A stretch of 64,000 nucleotides of DNA from Candidatus Gullanella endobia. GTDB lineage: Bacteria > Pseudomonadota > Gammaproteobacteria > Enterobacterales > Enterobacteriaceae. This document shows positions 1 to 12,676 of the stretch, piece by piece; positions within the stretch are counted from its first letter, which is position 1; the number at the start of each line of letters is the position of its first letter. Under the pieces are notes generated by a model. That model saw only the letters and a list, made by a program, of their open reading frames with translations. It was not told where the DNA came from and made no database searches. Position numbers and translations under genes: made by a program. Location: assembly GCF_900048035.1 (NCBI RefSeq), contig NZ_LN999832.1, positions 124,001 to 188,000 of the forward strand. Reading direction: 5' to 3'.

Positions 1-594
1 AACCGGCTTATTATGCGTTTTCGAGATTGCCTTTACGTTGTGTCACGTTTACCTTCATTTAAAGATAAGCAAATTTACTTTCCTTGGCCAAAAGAAAGTG
101 AATACTTAGCATTACCTAGTGGGCTTGGAAAGTTATACCGACGTCAATTTGACCTCAGTAGTTTATTACCGGAAAAATCATGCATTTCGGTAATAAAAGG
201 AGAGTTACAAAAAAATAATACAAGTTTTTTCTCATCTATTGATCATGTTATTAATATTAATATTGAGATTAACAATAACCATTATAATATTATTAATTGT
301 AACAACAGTACAGCTTTTAAGCTCACTGTTGTAAGAGCGCCTTCATCTGATGAACAAGTCTCAGTGCGTTTTTGTCCCGTTCATGGTCTATTATATATTG
401 TAGGACGGAGTCGCGGTCGAAAATTGAAAAAAATCTGGCAAGAGCTAAATATTCCACCATGGCGTCGAAAATATACTCCGCTGTTATTTTATAATGATAA
501 ACTTATTGCAGCACTTGGAGTTTTCGTGACTTTAGAAGGCAAAGTTCGTGAAAATTATACTCAATGGCATCTTTTTTTGACATCAGAACAGTAA
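1..594 (+). CDS. tilS: tRNA(Ile)-lysidine synthase, C-terminal part (cut by window edge)
   Basis: TilS puts lysidine on the wobble C of the tRNA-Ile that reads AUA, changing both codon reading and charging. The frame is open from base 1, so the visible 197 or so residues are the C-terminal half of a protein of about 430 in E. coli. The N-terminal ATP-pyrophosphatase domain lies outside the window. The end carries the typical TilS C-terminal domain, with [45 protein letters not shown]. The ATG at 13 is an internal methionine, not the start. In E. coli tilS also precedes proS, with a few genes between that are gone here. Confidence 0.93.
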   Translation, partial: NRLIMRFRDCLYVVSRLPSFKDKQIYFPWPKESEYLALPSGLGKLYRRQFDLSSLLPEKSCISVIKGELQKNNTSFFSSIDHVININIEINNNHYNIINCNNSTAFKLTVVRAPSSDEQVSVRFCPVHGLLYIVGRSRGRKLKKIWQELNIPPWRRKYTPLLFYNDKLIAALGVFVTLEGKVRENYTQWHLFLTSEQ

Positions 595-1532
595 TTACAT
601 GACAGCTATCTTAATAGAATAATATTACTTAGTGTAATATTATTTAAATAAAGAAATGTTTAATAATCTAATCTTGTTAGTAATCTAATTAAACTAGATT
701 TATTTATCAAAACCTAATTAATCTATTAGCAGATATTCAGAAATAATTTTTATAATATTTCATGTGCTACGTCGATTACTATTTTCATATTATATTTAGT
801 AATATTTACTACCTAATGCTACACATAAATAATTTTGATATTATTGTAATTATTAAAATAATAAGCTTATATTATTTCTTTATGCTTACAATAGTTTGTC
901 TATATTTGTATAATGGACACATACTATTTATTCCTTAGTATTAATAATTAAAAAACTTAACGCGATAACACTTTTAATATAGTATGTTATTGTATTTATA
1001 ATGTAAAATTTACAAACAGTACTGATTTTTGTTATATCAATTAAGCAATTTGATATTTTTCTGTTTCTATTAACGTATAGTATTTTCTATTTGACGGAAA
1101 ATTTAGTAAAAATATTAAAATAATAATAGCATTATTATTTTGATTTTAGATTATTTTTAGTATTACCATTCCTTTAAAAGGATATGATCTGATTTTATTT
1201 CGTAATTTTAACTTTAATAGAAAAAGTAACTAATATAAAACTATTAATATAATTTAGTGAATATTAGCTATTATTTATGGTTTTGTATCGAATATATTTT
1301 TTAGTAATCAAAACTATATTATGATAACCGTATATTTTAATGGATATACTGATATATTCTATAAAAGTTCGATTAAATTTAAATTAAAATATTTATTAAC
1401 TTCACTTAATATTATTAAGTGATATTTATTTTTTAATAAAAATTTTATGTGTTTATATAGAATATATATATTTCTATTTTAGAAAATATAGAATAATAAA
1501 TATATTATCAATACTTAAAATTTAAGCTAAAA

Positions 1533-1565
1533 ATTAATTCATAATTAATTCATAATTAATTCATA
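1533..1565. repeat. Three tandem copies of an 11-bp unit
   Basis: The unit attaattcata occurs three times head to tail without mismatch. It sits in decayed DNA and looks like replication slippage. No function is suggested. Confidence 0.85.
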
Positions 1566-1911
1566 TTTAATATGAAATAAATAAACAATTTTTAACATCT
1601 TAGTTATCTGTTTATTAAAAAATTTAAATTAAAATATAATATTGATATATTAATATAATTCCCTTCTCAGGGAAAGAATTAAAAATTAATTTTATATATT
1701 TTTTTGATCTCTTATAATCAAAAAATTAAATTAGAATATAAATTTATTGGTTTTTATTATTTAAATATAGTACTATCACTATCAATATTTCTCAAATTTT
1801 AATAATAGAAATTAGGAATAATGAATATAATTTTCACTAATATTTCATCAATATATCATTACAATTATTAATAGTAGTTCTAGTTAAATCTTACAATTAT
1901 TATATATAATA

Positions 1912-1961
1912 TATTAAAACTAAAAACTAAAAATTCATATTTTTAGTTTTTAGTTTTAATA
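1912..1961. repeat. Perfect 23-bp inverted repeat, 4-nt loop
   Basis: Positions 1912-1934 are exactly complementary to 1939-1961; the loop is tcat. The arms contain two copies of ctaaaaa. No gene abuts it, so it is not obviously a terminator in use. Confidence 0.9.
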
Positions 1962-3321
1962 AATAGTTACTTTTATTAAGAAAAATGTACAATTTGTAAA
2001 GAAATATTTATTTAAAATAAATAAATATGGAAACAAAATAGTTAAGAGATCTAAATAAAAACAAAATGATAATTTTAATTTTTAGCATTGAAAATTTTAT
2101 TTATTAGTTTATATCTAATTTATATTGATGAAAATATAAATTATTAGATTCTAATACTAGAAAGTACGATATTTCTATATTTAGAAATATGCTCAGAGAT
2201 TTTTTCTAATTATATATTAACGATATTTAATTTATAGAATTAATTTCTCATATAAAATTATGTATTTGTTATAAATACAAGTTAAATAGCTACTATTTTA
2301 TAGTAGTAAAATTATTAGATAATAGATGATAGAATTATATGTTAAAAATTAATTATGATCTGTTAACTAAAGTAAAGATATTAATTTTATAAAATTTTCA
2401 TATTTATAAATGTAATTTACCTTATCTAAACTTATAATAAATTATAATTTTCAGTAATATAGTACATTACAAATATTAAAAAATAATATATTAAAAAAAG
2501 TATAATATCTTTTGTATTAAAGATCTATTCTGAAAAAACTATTGTAAATATTATAAAATAAAGATCTTTAACTCATATTAAACATAATTATAACTTATTA
2601 ATATTTTCCTTATTTTTATAATGTAAAATATTTTAAAAGCATATTAAATAGAGTATATTTCTCGGTATCTTGTTCTTTTAAAAATACATTATTAATAATA
2701 ATATTTTTATATTTTAGAAATAATTTTATCGATTTATCATGTTGATTAAAATAAATCATTTATTAGTAACCTTCAATATTTATAATTACAAAGATAATAA
2801 AAGCTATTAAAGATTTTGATTTTATCCTATAAACTAATGTTCAATAAGATTGAATGTATTTTTAATAAATACTGATGAATAATGACTTTCTACTAAATAT
2901 ACTATCCTGATATCTAGATGTTATCTCAATTTTTTAAAAAATACAGGAAGAAACATATCTAATTTATCTTAAATTTTTGTCATTTCAGTTGTGGTGAAAT
3001 ACAACAGTAATATTATTCTTCTTTTATTGGAAATAAAATTTTTAAAGATTTTACTAGAACAGAAATTTGATTTTTATAAAAACATCTAAATCATCTTTAT
3101 ATGGCAAAACTTACTACAAGATTATTTTAATAGAAACTATAAATAGATCTTTTTTTAATAAGAATCTTATTTATACTAAATCCTGACTATCTGATTCAAA
3201 TTAGAAACATTATATTCATATAACTGACTAATAATAGTTTAGGTTTTTATATTAAACTATTAAATTATAATATATTATCTATAATATATAGAGTAACATA
3301 TAGGAATATTCAATGCAAATT

Positions 3322-5046
3322 TTACTTTTTTTCTATAATTTTATTTGCTAAATAATCAACAATGGCGTTTAATTTAATCATCTTTTTCTCACCGCTACGC
3401 CGATTTTTCTCTTCGATCTCTTCTTTATTTAGATTGCGATCACTTATTATTAATTGATGCGGTATACCGATGAGATCCATATCAGAAAACATAATACCTG
3501 AACGTTCTCTTCTGTCATCAAATAAAACGTCAATGCCACGTTCTTGTAACTGGTGATAGAGATTTTCTGATATCTCCTTTACCCGTAAGGATTTATGCAT
3601 ATTTATAGGCAAAATTACTGCATTAAAAGGTGCTATAGACTCGGGCCATAAAATACCTCTCTTATCATGGTTTTGTTCAATAACAGCTGCTACTATGCGA
3701 GTAATACCAATCCCATAACAACCCATCATCAGAGTTTTATTATGACCATCTTCTCCTTGAACAGTAGCTTTCATCATTTCTGAATATTTAGTACCTAACT
3801 GAAAAATATGACCAACTTCAATACCATGCTTTATGTGTAGTATACCATTACCGTCTGGACTAATATCACCATTAACAACCTTACGAAGGTCAGCTATCTG
3901 CGGAAGAGGCAAATCTCGATCCCAATTAATTCCAAAAAAATGTTTTCCTTCGGAATTAGAACCAGCAACAAAATCACTCATCACTCCTACGCTGCGATCA
4001 ATAATTAATGGAAATGGCAAATTGATAGGTCCAAGCGAATTGGGACTAACGCCTACTGAAAAGAGAATTTCTTCTTCGCTAGCAAATGTTAGTGGGGTAG
4101 AAACCTGTGGCAACTTTTCAGCTTTTAGGTAATTAAGTTGATGATCACCGCGAATTATCAGGGCTATCAAAGGATATCCAGTATTTTCGTTTGCATACAC
4201 TAGAAATGTCTTAACAATTTTTTCTATAGGGAGAGAAAATTGTGCTGTTAGTTCAGCAATAGTAAAAATATTAGAAGTATCGACAAGTCGTATATCTTCA
4301 CTTGGTATAGCACGTGAAGTTTCCGATGATATCGCTTCAGCTAGTTCAATATTAGCAGCGTAATCAGATACTGTTGATAAAACAATATCATCTTCACCGC
4401 TACTGGCTAGTACTTGAAATTCATGTGATGCACTACCACCAATAGAGCCATTATCTGCTTGAACTACATGAAATTCTAGTTCCATACGAGTAAAAATAGT
4501 ACTATAAGCCCGATACATAGTATCATAGGTTTCTTGTAACGAAGTTTGGTTAGTATGGAAAGAATAACCGTCTTTCATAACAAATTCTCGCGAACGAATA
4601 ACACCGAAACGTGGACGTATTTCATCACGGAATTTAGTTTGGATTTGATAGATATTTAGAGGTAGTTTTTTATAGGACGTAACTTCATTTCGAATAAGGT
4701 CAGTTATTACCTCTTCATGCGTTGGACCTAAAACAAATAGTCGTTCGCTTCGATCGGTAAATAATAGTAGCTCCGGACCATATTGTGCACAGCGTCCACT
4801 TTCTTTCCATAGATTCGCTGGTTGTACTATCGGCATTGACACTTCAATAGCACCAACATTATTCATCTCTTCACGCACGATATTTTCTATTCTATGCAAT
4901 ACACGTAAACCGGTTGGTAGCCAATTGTAAAGACCGGATGCTAACTTACGAATCATTCCAGCTCGCAGCATTAACTGATGACTAATTATTTCCGCATCAG
5001 TAGGGATTTCTTTGAGGGTTGAGAGTAAATATTGGCTAGTACGCAT
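3322..5046 (-). CDS. proS: Prolyl-tRNA synthetase
   Basis: Charges tRNA-Pro with proline in the cytoplasm. The 574 residues match the bacterial-type enzyme (572 in E. coli). Class II motif 2 is seen as [13 protein letters not shown] (about residues 136-148), followed by [12 protein letters not shown]. The family insertion (editing) domain fills roughly 220-400, and the motif 3 region reads [17 protein letters not shown] near 443. The C-terminal anticodon-binding domain is complete. The start is supported by the typical N-terminus [13 protein letters not shown]. It stands alone between two decayed stretches; in E. coli trmO (tsaA) follows on the same strand but could not be found. Nothing suggests loss of function. 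Confidence 0.97.
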   Translation of the reverse strand: MRTSQYLLSTLKEIPTDAEIISHQLMLRAGMIRKLASGLYNWLPTGLRVLHRIENIVREEMNNVGAIEVSMPIVQPANLWKESGRCAQYGPELLLFTDRSERLFVLGPTHEEVITDLIRNEVTSYKKLPLNIYQIQTKFRDEIRPRFGVIRSREFVMKDGYSFHTNQTSLQETYDTMYRAYSTIFTRMELEFHVVQADNGSIGGSASHEFQVLASSGEDDIVLSTVSDYAANIELAEAISSETSRAIPSEDIRLVDTSNIFTIAELTAQFSLPIEKIVKTFLVYANENTGYPLIALIIRGDHQLNYLKAEKLPQVSTPLTFASEEEILFSVGVSPNSLGPINLPFPLIIDRSVGVMSDFVAGSNSEGKHFFGINWDRDLPLPQIADLRKVVNGDISPDGNGILHIKHGIEVGHIFQLGTKYSEMMKATVQGEDGHNKTLMMGCYGIGITRIVAAVIEQNHDKRGILWPESIAPFNAVILPINMHKSLRVKEISENLYHQLQERGIDVLFDDRRERSGIMFSDMDLIGIPHQLIISDRNLNKEEIEEKNRRSGEKKMIKLNAIVDYLANKIIEKK

Positions 5047-7528
5047 ATTAGTTAAGTTCCATAAAAGTGATTAGTATCGATACTCCTTTAGAAAGAAATC
5101 AAAAAATATTAAAATACTATACTCTATCAGTACTTGTCTATAGCAAAAACGATAGGATATTTGCTATGCTATCTTGAAAATACTGTCAATATTTAGCTTA
5201 TTTTTGATCTTTTTAAGTCATCGACATTACGTTTAGTATTTAATATAAAATATCAATTATTTTAATTATAACTTAAGATTAGATACTACTACGCTAGTAG
5301 ATATCAAAATTCAGTAATTTTAAATTATTATTTCAACGCTAATATCAATTAATATTGATAAGTAGTTTAGCGATATAGTCTATGCTTTTAAAGAGAAAAA
5401 ATAATCTATATAATCTATATATAGTCGTCTAATGATATTTTATAATAAAGAACAGAAAAATATATGAAATTCATAAGATCTAAATCGATTCTGCTATTAT
5501 TATAAGATAATAGTACATAAAAATAATTAATACTACATAAAATTAATCCCTAATTGATTTAGAAAAATTTTATTAATGATAAGATTAAAGTATGCTTAAT
5601 AATAGATAATTTTAATAATTAGTAATTAACTATTTTGTGTTGATATTTTTTATATTAATTAATAAAAAATAACTAGTTTTACATCTAGGTTATTATATCC
5701 AACATTTTTCTAGAATTTTATATTGAAAAGATATCCCTTATTAATACTAAATTATTTAGATAGTAGTTTTGATACTCTGTCACATAAAGATTTTATAAGG
5801 TCTTATCAGTATTATTGTTAATGAACATTAATAGATATAAGACAAACACTACTGAATTTTATTAGATATATATAAAATACCGAAAATACTGTTCTTAATA
5901 ATAGTATTGTATAATTAATATAGTTTTATTATATGCTAATGTATTTTTATCTTGTCAGATTTTATAAGTCTAATAACAAATACTATTAATATATTATTGT
6001 AATAAATATTACAATCCTAATGTAAATTAGTCCCGCATAATTTTTTATATCAGTACTTTATTAAAGATTTAAAAAATAATTTATCGCTGATCTTTTATAA
6101 TATTTTAATTAACTTGAATAGGTTCCAAAAATGCTTTTTAAGCAGATAGCTAATAAAAATAGCAATACTTATTATTAACGATAAAATTATGCTATTAAAA
6201 TTGATTGAATCATTAAAATAATACGAGCAAATAGTTTACTAAAACTAGAATAATAATAAACAATATTAAATAAAATACTTTTATTAACTTTGATATTGAA
6301 CTACGAAGTTTAGTATCATTGATAATATAATCAGGTTAATTAATACAAAGTAATATACTAATACATAAGTTAATAACAAAAATAAAATATGATATAAATA
6401 TCGTGATCAAAGTTAATTATACTTTTCAATAAAATATTAGAATTATTTTATAAGATATTAATAAACCATTTTTACTTTTATCTGATATTTCTTAATATAG
6501 GTACTAATTAAAGTAATATATAATGTATTTTATTTTTTTTATTTTGATATAAACAAAATATGAAGATTTTCGATAGTAATCTTTATAGATCAAAAAAATA
6601 TTTTATTTTTGTTATTTTATTTTTAATAAAAAATTCCTTGATAAGGATTAGGATTCAATCACTATTTTATCTTATAATATTTGTTATATTAGTAATAAAT
6701 AATACATTTAAAGGAAAATATTTTTGGATATTTCAATAATATAAAATATAATAGATTGTATTATATTTAAAATATGCCGTTAGCTACTATTCTATAATAG
6801 TAATTTAGAGTTTTTAGCTAATGTATTATTCAATACGATTTATTTTGGGCGCTATAAGATTTTTTAGTTAATTATCTACTTTAACCTTTAGTTATATCAA
6901 TTTTAATAATTCAATAATCTGATGGGTAATATAGCTTCAATTACATTGTTGAGTTTTAATAACAATATAATATTACTCTACCATTTTCGAAGAAAATAAA
7001 TTTGAATATTGTAGTTGAATATAAATTCAATAGCAAATATTGATCTCTGATCAGCTAAATTCGAAAAAATTAGTATTATTAATAACTATTGTTAATAGAT
7101 ATGGGTTACTACAGTAGATTACTACAGTAACTTATTTTTCATAAATAAGATATATTAATGATATTGAAAATCTAATCGACATAGCTGAAGAACAAATAAA
7201 AAGTTAATATAGATTTCATTAATTGTCTATATGCCCATCTTAAAATTTAATTAATGTAATATCATTATTATATTTACATAAATTTTATATTTTATATATA
7301 CATTAGAACCTAATATAAATCAATATTGAAATAAATATATTTCAATCTTATGAGATTTCTTATTGTTAAAATATAAAAATATAGATAATTAATAATTATT
7401 GGTTTTTATAGCATAGTTTTATGTAATTTCTATATCATAGAAGCCTTATAATAACTAAGAAAAAATTAAAATTTTCTATGAAAATAATTACTCATCAATC
7501 TAAACTAGCTTCTAATTATTTAGAAACA

Positions 7529-7569
7529 GATAATAAATCTATCTAATTCTATTAGATAGATTTATTATC
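7529..7569. repeat. Perfect 19-bp inverted repeat, 3-nt loop
   Basis: Positions 7529-7547 pair without mismatch with 7551-7569 around the loop tct. It lies in decayed DNA, away from any intact gene end. Confidence 0.9.
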
Positions 7570-7734
7570 AACAGATCGTACTGTTAATTTAAATGATATC
7601 TATTTTATTTTATTATTTATAGATTTTAGTTAAAATCTTATCTCGGAATACAACTAGCAAAAACTAAAAAAAGATATTACTAAATGTGAAGCGAAACTTG
7701 TATATCAAAATATTTATTTCTACATGAGAAGCAC

Positions 7735-7826
7735 TAAAATGGTCAATACATTACCAACTCAGATTGTAAAGATTAACATATAAATATTAGCAAAAGTGAA
7801 AATGCTAATTTCGAAAGATAGCTCGT
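7735..7826 (+). pseudogene. Probable 5S rRNA relic
   Basis: The stretch catta-ccaactcag (7748-7762) resembles the E. coli 5S segment CATGCCGAACTCAG, with 11 of 14 bases the same. A gatggtag-like piece (aatattag) follows at the same offset of 20 bases, and cgaaagatag (7812-7821) resembles CGAGAGTAG near the 5S 3' end. It lies upstream of tRNA-Asp, as in the E. coli rrnH operon. The copy is clearly non-functional. The match was made by eye against remembered sequence, so it is only moderately sure. Confidence 0.4.
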
Positions 7827-8043
7827 TAATAGATTTGTTGTTAATAGTTTTTTGTATTTCAAGCTGACGTTAAACAACGTTAAAAAGATATATAATTAAT
7901 ATTAATTAGTTACTTAAAAATAAAAATATTTCCTTGCTATTTCAGAGAAATTCTCTATAATAATTTCTATTATCATTTATACTATTTCTATAGTAAATTC
8001 AAAGATGATTGATATAGATATAGATAAATAAAAATCGATCAAA

Positions 8044-8072
8044 TTAACTTGTATTAGTTTGATTTATATAAT
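8044..8072 (+). promoter_or_regulatory. Probable sigma-70 promoter of tRNA-Asp
   Basis: TTAACT (8044-8049), a 17-base spacer, and a perfect TATAAT (8067-8072). The expected start point falls at or within 1-2 bases of the mature tRNA 5' end at 8081, so the transcript would have almost no leader. In the ancestor this tRNA was presumably read from the rRNA operon promoter. Confidence 0.6.
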
Positions 8073-8080
8073 ATTTCTAT

Positions 8081-8157
8081 GGTGCGGTAGTTCAGTCGGT
8101 TAGAATATCGGCCTGTCACGCCGGGGGTCGCGGGTTCGAATCCCGTCCGCACCGCCA
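8081..8157 (+). tRNA. aspU: tRNA-Asp (anticodon GTC)
   Basis: A complete 77-nt cloverleaf. The acceptor stem is ggtgcgg/ccgcacc, the anticodon arm holds cctGTCacg, and the T-arm has cgggttcgaatcccg. The discriminator base is G and the CCA end is encoded. It is nearly the same as E. coli tRNA-Asp. By position it corresponds to aspU, the last gene of the E. coli rrnH operon; the rRNA genes themselves are gone. The second E. coli copy (aspV, after dnaQ) was not found here. Confidence 0.97.
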
Positions 8158-8867
8158 CTTTAGTTAAATTTTTCACTAATATTTAAATATTTATTTTTAT
8201 TATTTTTTATTATAAAAATAATAAAAAAATTAACTATGTTTACTATCTCAAGGAATAATAAACAAGCTTATATAATATACTTTATAACTTATTGAATCTC
8301 TTATTAATTAAGAGCTTATAATAATGCAATTTTGAGAGGTAGTTAAAAATAAAAACAACAGAGAATTGAATTTAATCTTTTAATAAAGAAGTAAAAAACT
8401 CAATAATGTAAGCAGTATAATACTTTTAAATAAAAGAGCAATATTAGCCATCAATTATAAAAAGAACTTATTAAAACTCTAGAACTGATTCTGCTAAAAG
8501 AAGTGCAAGCTGCTCTTGAATTAGTTTAATTAGCTATTATATTTTTAGCATTTAATAGCTAATTAAAGATTCATCTTTTTTATAATACTTATCTAAATAA
8601 TAACTTTATCTGTGACTTAATTCTATATTACTACCTCATACGTGAAAGCAGACTGCTATTAAGAACTTATTATTATATACAAAATAATAAGAAGAGATAA
8701 ATGCTTATAAAACTTTAGTGCGAATCAATGTAGCTTCATGCTATGATCTTTTTAATCAAATTTAAGTTTAATCTCTTCGAGATTACTCTATGCTAGAGCA
8801 AAAATATCAATACAGATCTATAATCTATAGTTTTCCTTTCAAAAAAAAGACAGTGATATTTTAAAGT
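8158..8867. other. 0.7 kb non-coding between tRNA-Asp and gloB
   Basis: In E. coli mltD lies just beyond gloB on the minus strand. A minus-strand ATG-AAG at 8739 could be its ruined start, but the match is too short to call. No gene is visible. Confidence 0.55.
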
Positions 8868-9641
8868 TTAAGCATAAAGATCATAATTTTTAAAAAAATT
8901 TCTTTTCTTTCTTAATATAGAAAAAATATGCCATTCCTCGCCTGGAGGTGGATAAAGATTTAATGTATTTTTCAAAGTAATATCATGACAGCGAAAAAAA
9001 AGATTAATTTTTCGTTCTAAACTTAGTTTTGTTGGTAGGCTAGATTTATTTTTTAACCGTAACTTTTTAATTTTATTTTTGTAAGCAATAATAAAACTAT
9101 CTTGTGGTAATAGAGAAGTAGCAAAGTTTAAATTACTCAAAGTATATTCATGGGCAGGACAGATAATAGTATTAGATGGAAATTGATTAATCTTCTGAAA
9201 AGATTTATACATTTGTTCAGGTGTACCCTCAAATAGGCGGCCACAACCTGCGGAAAAAACTGTGTCTCCACAAAAAAACCAAGGTGCGCTATAAAATCCA
9301 ATATGTCCAAGTGTATGACCAGGTAATGTTATTATACTGAAGTAGTAATTAAGCAATATTAGACTATCGTTTTCACTAACTATATGTGTTGCTCCTTTTG
9401 AACGAGTTTCTTCTGGACCATAGATTGGTATTTGGAAATTTTGTAATAATCTAGCAACTCCATCTACATGATCTTGATGATGGTGAGTTAATAAAATAGC
9501 GACAGGTGTCAATTGGTAGTCGGTTAGTACCTTTAAAACCGGTGCTGCTTCACTTGGATCGACTATCAAACATTGCCTATTTTTATTGTATAAAATCCAA
9601 ATATAATTATCTACTAATGCAGGAATACTAATAAGATACAT
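8868..9641 (-). CDS. gloB: Hydroxyacylglutathione hydrolase (glyoxalase II)
   Basis: Cleaves S-D-lactoylglutathione to D-lactate and glutathione, the second step of methylglyoxal detoxification. The 257 residues compare with 251 in E. coli. The metallo-beta-lactamase metal site is complete: THHHQDH at 52-58, GHTLGH for the next histidine, [18 protein letters not shown] for the bridging aspartate, and PAHEYTLSN for the last histidine. The N-terminus [15 protein letters not shown] fits the family start. The C-terminal substrate-binding part is less conserved and lysine-rich. The partner gene gloA is not in the window. Confidence 0.95.
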   Translation of the reverse strand: MYLISIPALVDNYIWILYNKNRQCLIVDPSEAAPVLKVLTDYQLTPVAILLTHHHQDHVDGVARLLQNFQIPIYGPEETRSKGATHIVSENDSLILLNYYFSIITLPGHTLGHIGFYSAPWFFCGDTVFSAGCGRLFEGTPEQMYKSFQKINQFPSNTIICPAHEYTLSNLNFATSLLPQDSFIIAYKNKIKKLRLKNKSSLPTKLSLERKINLFFRCHDITLKNTLNLYPPPGEEWHIFSILRKKRNFFKNYDLYA

Positions 9642-10245
9642 TTATTAAATTAATTATCTTTCTATGAAATTTAGAAAACAGATTAACATAAAATTAATAA
9701 AAAATAAAAACGGTTACTAAAGAGTTGATTTCATAAAATAATATTTCTTATAACGATTATTATCGTTAGACGCTAAAGCAAAACTTGAAAGTCTGATAGC
9801 AAAACTATTTAGTTTTTATCTGCTTAAAAATTAATACGTTGAATACAGATCTAAATACTATTAATCAGATAATTTTACTTTATTTTTGTCAGTCAGTCTT
9901 TTAAACAAAATCTACTTAATCTTATTTAATACAATCTAATAACTATTTTACATATGAGGTAATTATTAGATTAATTTATACTATTTAATTTTAAAATTTT
10001 ATGCTGTATGTATTTTTAGTATTGCCTTGATTTTTCTAGTGAAAAACTACTTATCATCTATATTTCAGATATTAATTACTTTAGTATGTTTGCTATGTAA
10101 TAATATACATTTCTTTTTAATCTAATATTAATAAAGAATTTAATATTTTCTTAAAAATTAAGAGTTAATGTTATCCATAATTCCTAATGGTTTTGTATCT
10201 ATTACACAAAAATAAATTAATTTTATCTATTAAATTATCTCTAGT
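9642..10245. other. 0.6 kb non-coding between gloB and rnhA
   Basis: Site of yafS in E. coli (between gloB and rnhA). No frame, RNA gene or notable repeat was seen here. Confidence 0.6.
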
Positions 10246-10713
10246 TTACATCTTCATAAGATAACCAAGATCCTCTAATGTCGGATGGCTGGCAGAAATA
10301 CGTGCTAATTCATCGCAACGTTCGTTTTCTGGGTGACCTGAATGACCTTTTACCCAATTCCAATGAAGTCTATGAGGCTGAATAGCTATGTCTAATCGTT
10401 TCCATAAATCTATGTTTTTTAAAGGTTTATTATCTATAGTTTTCCAACCCTGCTTTTTCCAATTGTGTATCCATTCAGTAATTCCTTGTCGAACATACTG
10501 ACTATCAGTACTTATAACCAATTCACAAGAATCTGTTAAAGCTTCTAATGCTACAATCGCCGCTATTAGTTCCATCCGATTATTAGTAGTTAGATAATAA
10601 CCTAAACTAAAGATTTTTTCATGATGTTTATAACGTAGTATAGTACCATAGCCGCCAGGACCGGGATTACCTAAACATGAACCATCAGTAAAAATTGCAA
10701 CCTGTTTTTCCAT
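10246..10713 (-). CDS. rnhA: Ribonuclease HI
   Basis: Cuts the RNA strand of RNA-DNA hybrids, removing primers and R-loops. The 155 residues equal the E. coli length. The catalytic residues are in their usual places: D10 in [15 protein letters not shown]48 in [10 protein letters not shown]70 in STDSQYV and D134 in ERCDELAR. The basic handle region (NWKKQGWKT) is present. It is divergent from dnaQ with only 56 bases between the starts, the same pairing as in E. coli, so the two promoters must lie in or overlap that short gap. Confidence 0.97.
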   Translation of the reverse strand: MEKQVAIFTDGSCLGNPGPGGYGTILRYKHHEKIFSLGYYLTTNNRMELIAAIVALEALTDSCELVISTDSQYVRQGITEWIHNWKKQGWKTIDNKPLKNIDLWKRLDIAIQPHRLHWNWVKGHSGHPENERCDELARISASHPTLEDLGYLMKM

Positions 10714-10769
10714 CTCTGGTAAATTTTCTCCATATCAAAAAGATAAAAAATCCGATATAAATAAATATT

Positions 10770-11519
10770 ATGAGTACTGATATTATACGACAAATTGTTT
10801 TAGATACAGAAACTACAGGAATAAACAAATCAGGTGCCCACTATGAAGGACACCGGATTATCGAAATCGGTGCAGTAGAAATTATCAATCGCCGCTTAAC
10901 AGGTCGATATTTTCATGTTTATTTAAAACCAAACAGACAAATTGATCTCGAAGCATTTAATGTGCATGGCATTAAAGATGATTTTTTGACAGATAAGCCG
11001 ACATTTTCCGAAATAGCTGATGAATTTCTACATTTTATCTGTGGCGGAGAATTGATTATTCATAATGCTCCATTTGATATTGGTTTTATAGATTACGAAT
11101 TTAGCATGTTAAACCGTAACATCGAAAAGATAAACACTTTTTGTAAAGTAACGGATAGTTTACTTCTGGCACGAAAAATATTTCCGGGTAAACGTAATAG
11201 CCTAGACGCATTATGCGATCGATACTTGATCGACAATAGCAAACGTAACCATCATGGCGCATTACTTGATGCTGAAATTCTAGCAGATGTTTTTCTGTTG
11301 ATGACTGGTGGTCAGACTGCAATAAATTTTTCAATAGAAAATGAACAAGAGCAACATAGCATAGGCGAAATTGTAAAAATTAGACGGGTGAAGCGCGATA
11401 AAAAAATGATTAAAGTCCTCTTTGCTAGCAAAGAGGAAGTGATAGACCATGAGCAGTATTTAGATTTTCTTCAAAAGAACGGTGGTATCTGTATATGGCG
11501 ATCGGAAAAATCTAAATAA
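10770..11519 (+). CDS. dnaQ: DNA polymerase III epsilon subunit (3'-5' proofreading exonuclease)
   Basis: The proofreading subunit of the replicative polymerase. The 249 residues (243 in E. coli) keep all three exonuclease motifs: VLDTETTGI near residues 11-18 (D12, E14), IIHNAPFDIGFID for ExoII, and NHHGALLDAEILADVFL for ExoIII (histidine and aspartate). The C-terminal tail that binds the alpha subunit is present. Replicative proofreading therefore looks intact, in contrast to polA in this window. It is divergent from rnhA. Confidence 0.96.
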   Translation: MSTDIIRQIVLDTETTGINKSGAHYEGHRIIEIGAVEIINRRLTGRYFHVYLKPNRQIDLEAFNVHGIKDDFLTDKPTFSEIADEFLHFICGGELIIHNAPFDIGFIDYEFSMLNRNIEKINTFCKVTDSLLLARKIFPGKRNSLDALCDRYLIDNSKRNHHGALLDAEILADVFLLMTGGQTAINFSIENEQEQHSIGEIVKIRRVKRDKKMIKVLFASKEEVIDHEQYLDFLQKNGGICIWRSEKSK

Positions 11520-12636
11520 AGAAAATAAATTATTCTCTTATAGCGAAATAAATATAGGATATTGAATTTTATTGAAAATAATTTCCGGATAAATAAAATC
11601 ATTTTTATAAATGACATTAATGTTAGTATTTGTTTAATTTTTAAAATAAAAACAGAGTTGAAGTAATTTAATTAATTAAACAATCAACTCTTTTATTTAT
11701 AGTTTTATTTTATTAAAAAGAAAATAGATTAGGTAGAGAATTTCTATTATATTAAGTAATTATTCAAATAATACTAACATTCTAATATTATTTCTATGAT
11801 TAATTTTTTTAGATTAATACATCATAAAGATAAACATTGTTTAGGATAGTATATATAAAGTAGTATTATATATTTGATCATATAGTTTTATTGTCCCTTT
11901 CTATTAGAAATAGATTAGTTATTGCTAATATAAAATACATTTTTTATTAAAACCTTCTGGTTTTGTTTGTATAGTATATAGAAAAGTTTGTTATAAAATA
12001 TTTGATAAAATCGAACAAGTAACTTATTAGTCTTAATGAGATATAGATAAAATTCGATTTCCTTTTAAAAATTAATGTTAGTAAAGAGATTTCCTTATAT
12101 TTAATTACACAAAAAATTGAAACCACTATCCATAGATATTTCTTTTTTTATAGTCTATGAATATTTCTAATAATTAGACTGAATCTGTGGTTAATTAATA
12201 TTGTTAATATTATTGTTACATTAACAATATTAACATAATTTTATATATTTTGCTTATTTTTTATCTCACCAAGATTTAATTAGATCTCTTAGTAAAAATG
12301 AAACTGTGCATAGATATTTTATAATATTATACATATTTATATATGCCTATATTCTATTAGATAAAAATTTTCGATAACCTAGTATCACTAGTTTGAGTAA
12401 TTATCAAACATATAAATCTAATCATAAATTTTCATTATATCTAAATAATATAACTTTATAAGCATTATTATAGTACTTATGCTTCATTTTATACATAAAA
12501 TATAAATAAATCTTATGACTATTAATCACGAGTTTGTCATAATTAATAAAAAATTGAGTTGTTAATAATCTAATATTAAATTTATTGTTATATCGAATCT
12601 TTAAAAAATCGAACTTATTTATATCTCTGAAAATTA

Positions 12637-12676
12637 TACGATCACATATGATAATTAATTATTATATGTGATCGTA
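12637..12676. repeat. 40-nt palindrome with one mismatch
   Basis: The 40 bases are self-complementary with no loop, apart from a single G/T pair at 12650/12663. The outer arms, tacgatcacatat and atatgtgatcgta, are richer in GC than the surroundings. It resembles an operator in form, but no gene lies beside it. Confidence 0.85.

Larger units (their letters stand above)
595..3321. other. 2.7 kb decayed non-coding DNA
   Basis: No open frame of gene quality and no RNA gene was recognised. Composition is far more AT-rich than the flanking genes. In E. coli rof, yaeQ, arfB, nlpE and others lie between tilS and proS; none could be recognised here. The stretch holds a 3-copy 11-bp tandem repeat and a perfect 23-bp inverted repeat, listed separately. 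Confidence 0.7.
5047..8080. other. 3 kb decayed non-coding DNA (site of a lost rRNA operon)
   Basis: In E. coli this interval holds trmO, rcsF, metNIQ, gmhB and the rrnH rRNA operon, ending with tRNA-Asp. No intact gene remains. A 5S-like relic (about 7735-7826) and a 19-bp inverted repeat (7529-7569) are listed separately. No 16S or 23S sequence was recognised. Confidence 0.6.

Noticed and set aside
8640-8742. Possible mltD start on the minus strand after gloB
   Set aside because: Only the first two codons and a later Q-S pair agree; too little to claim.
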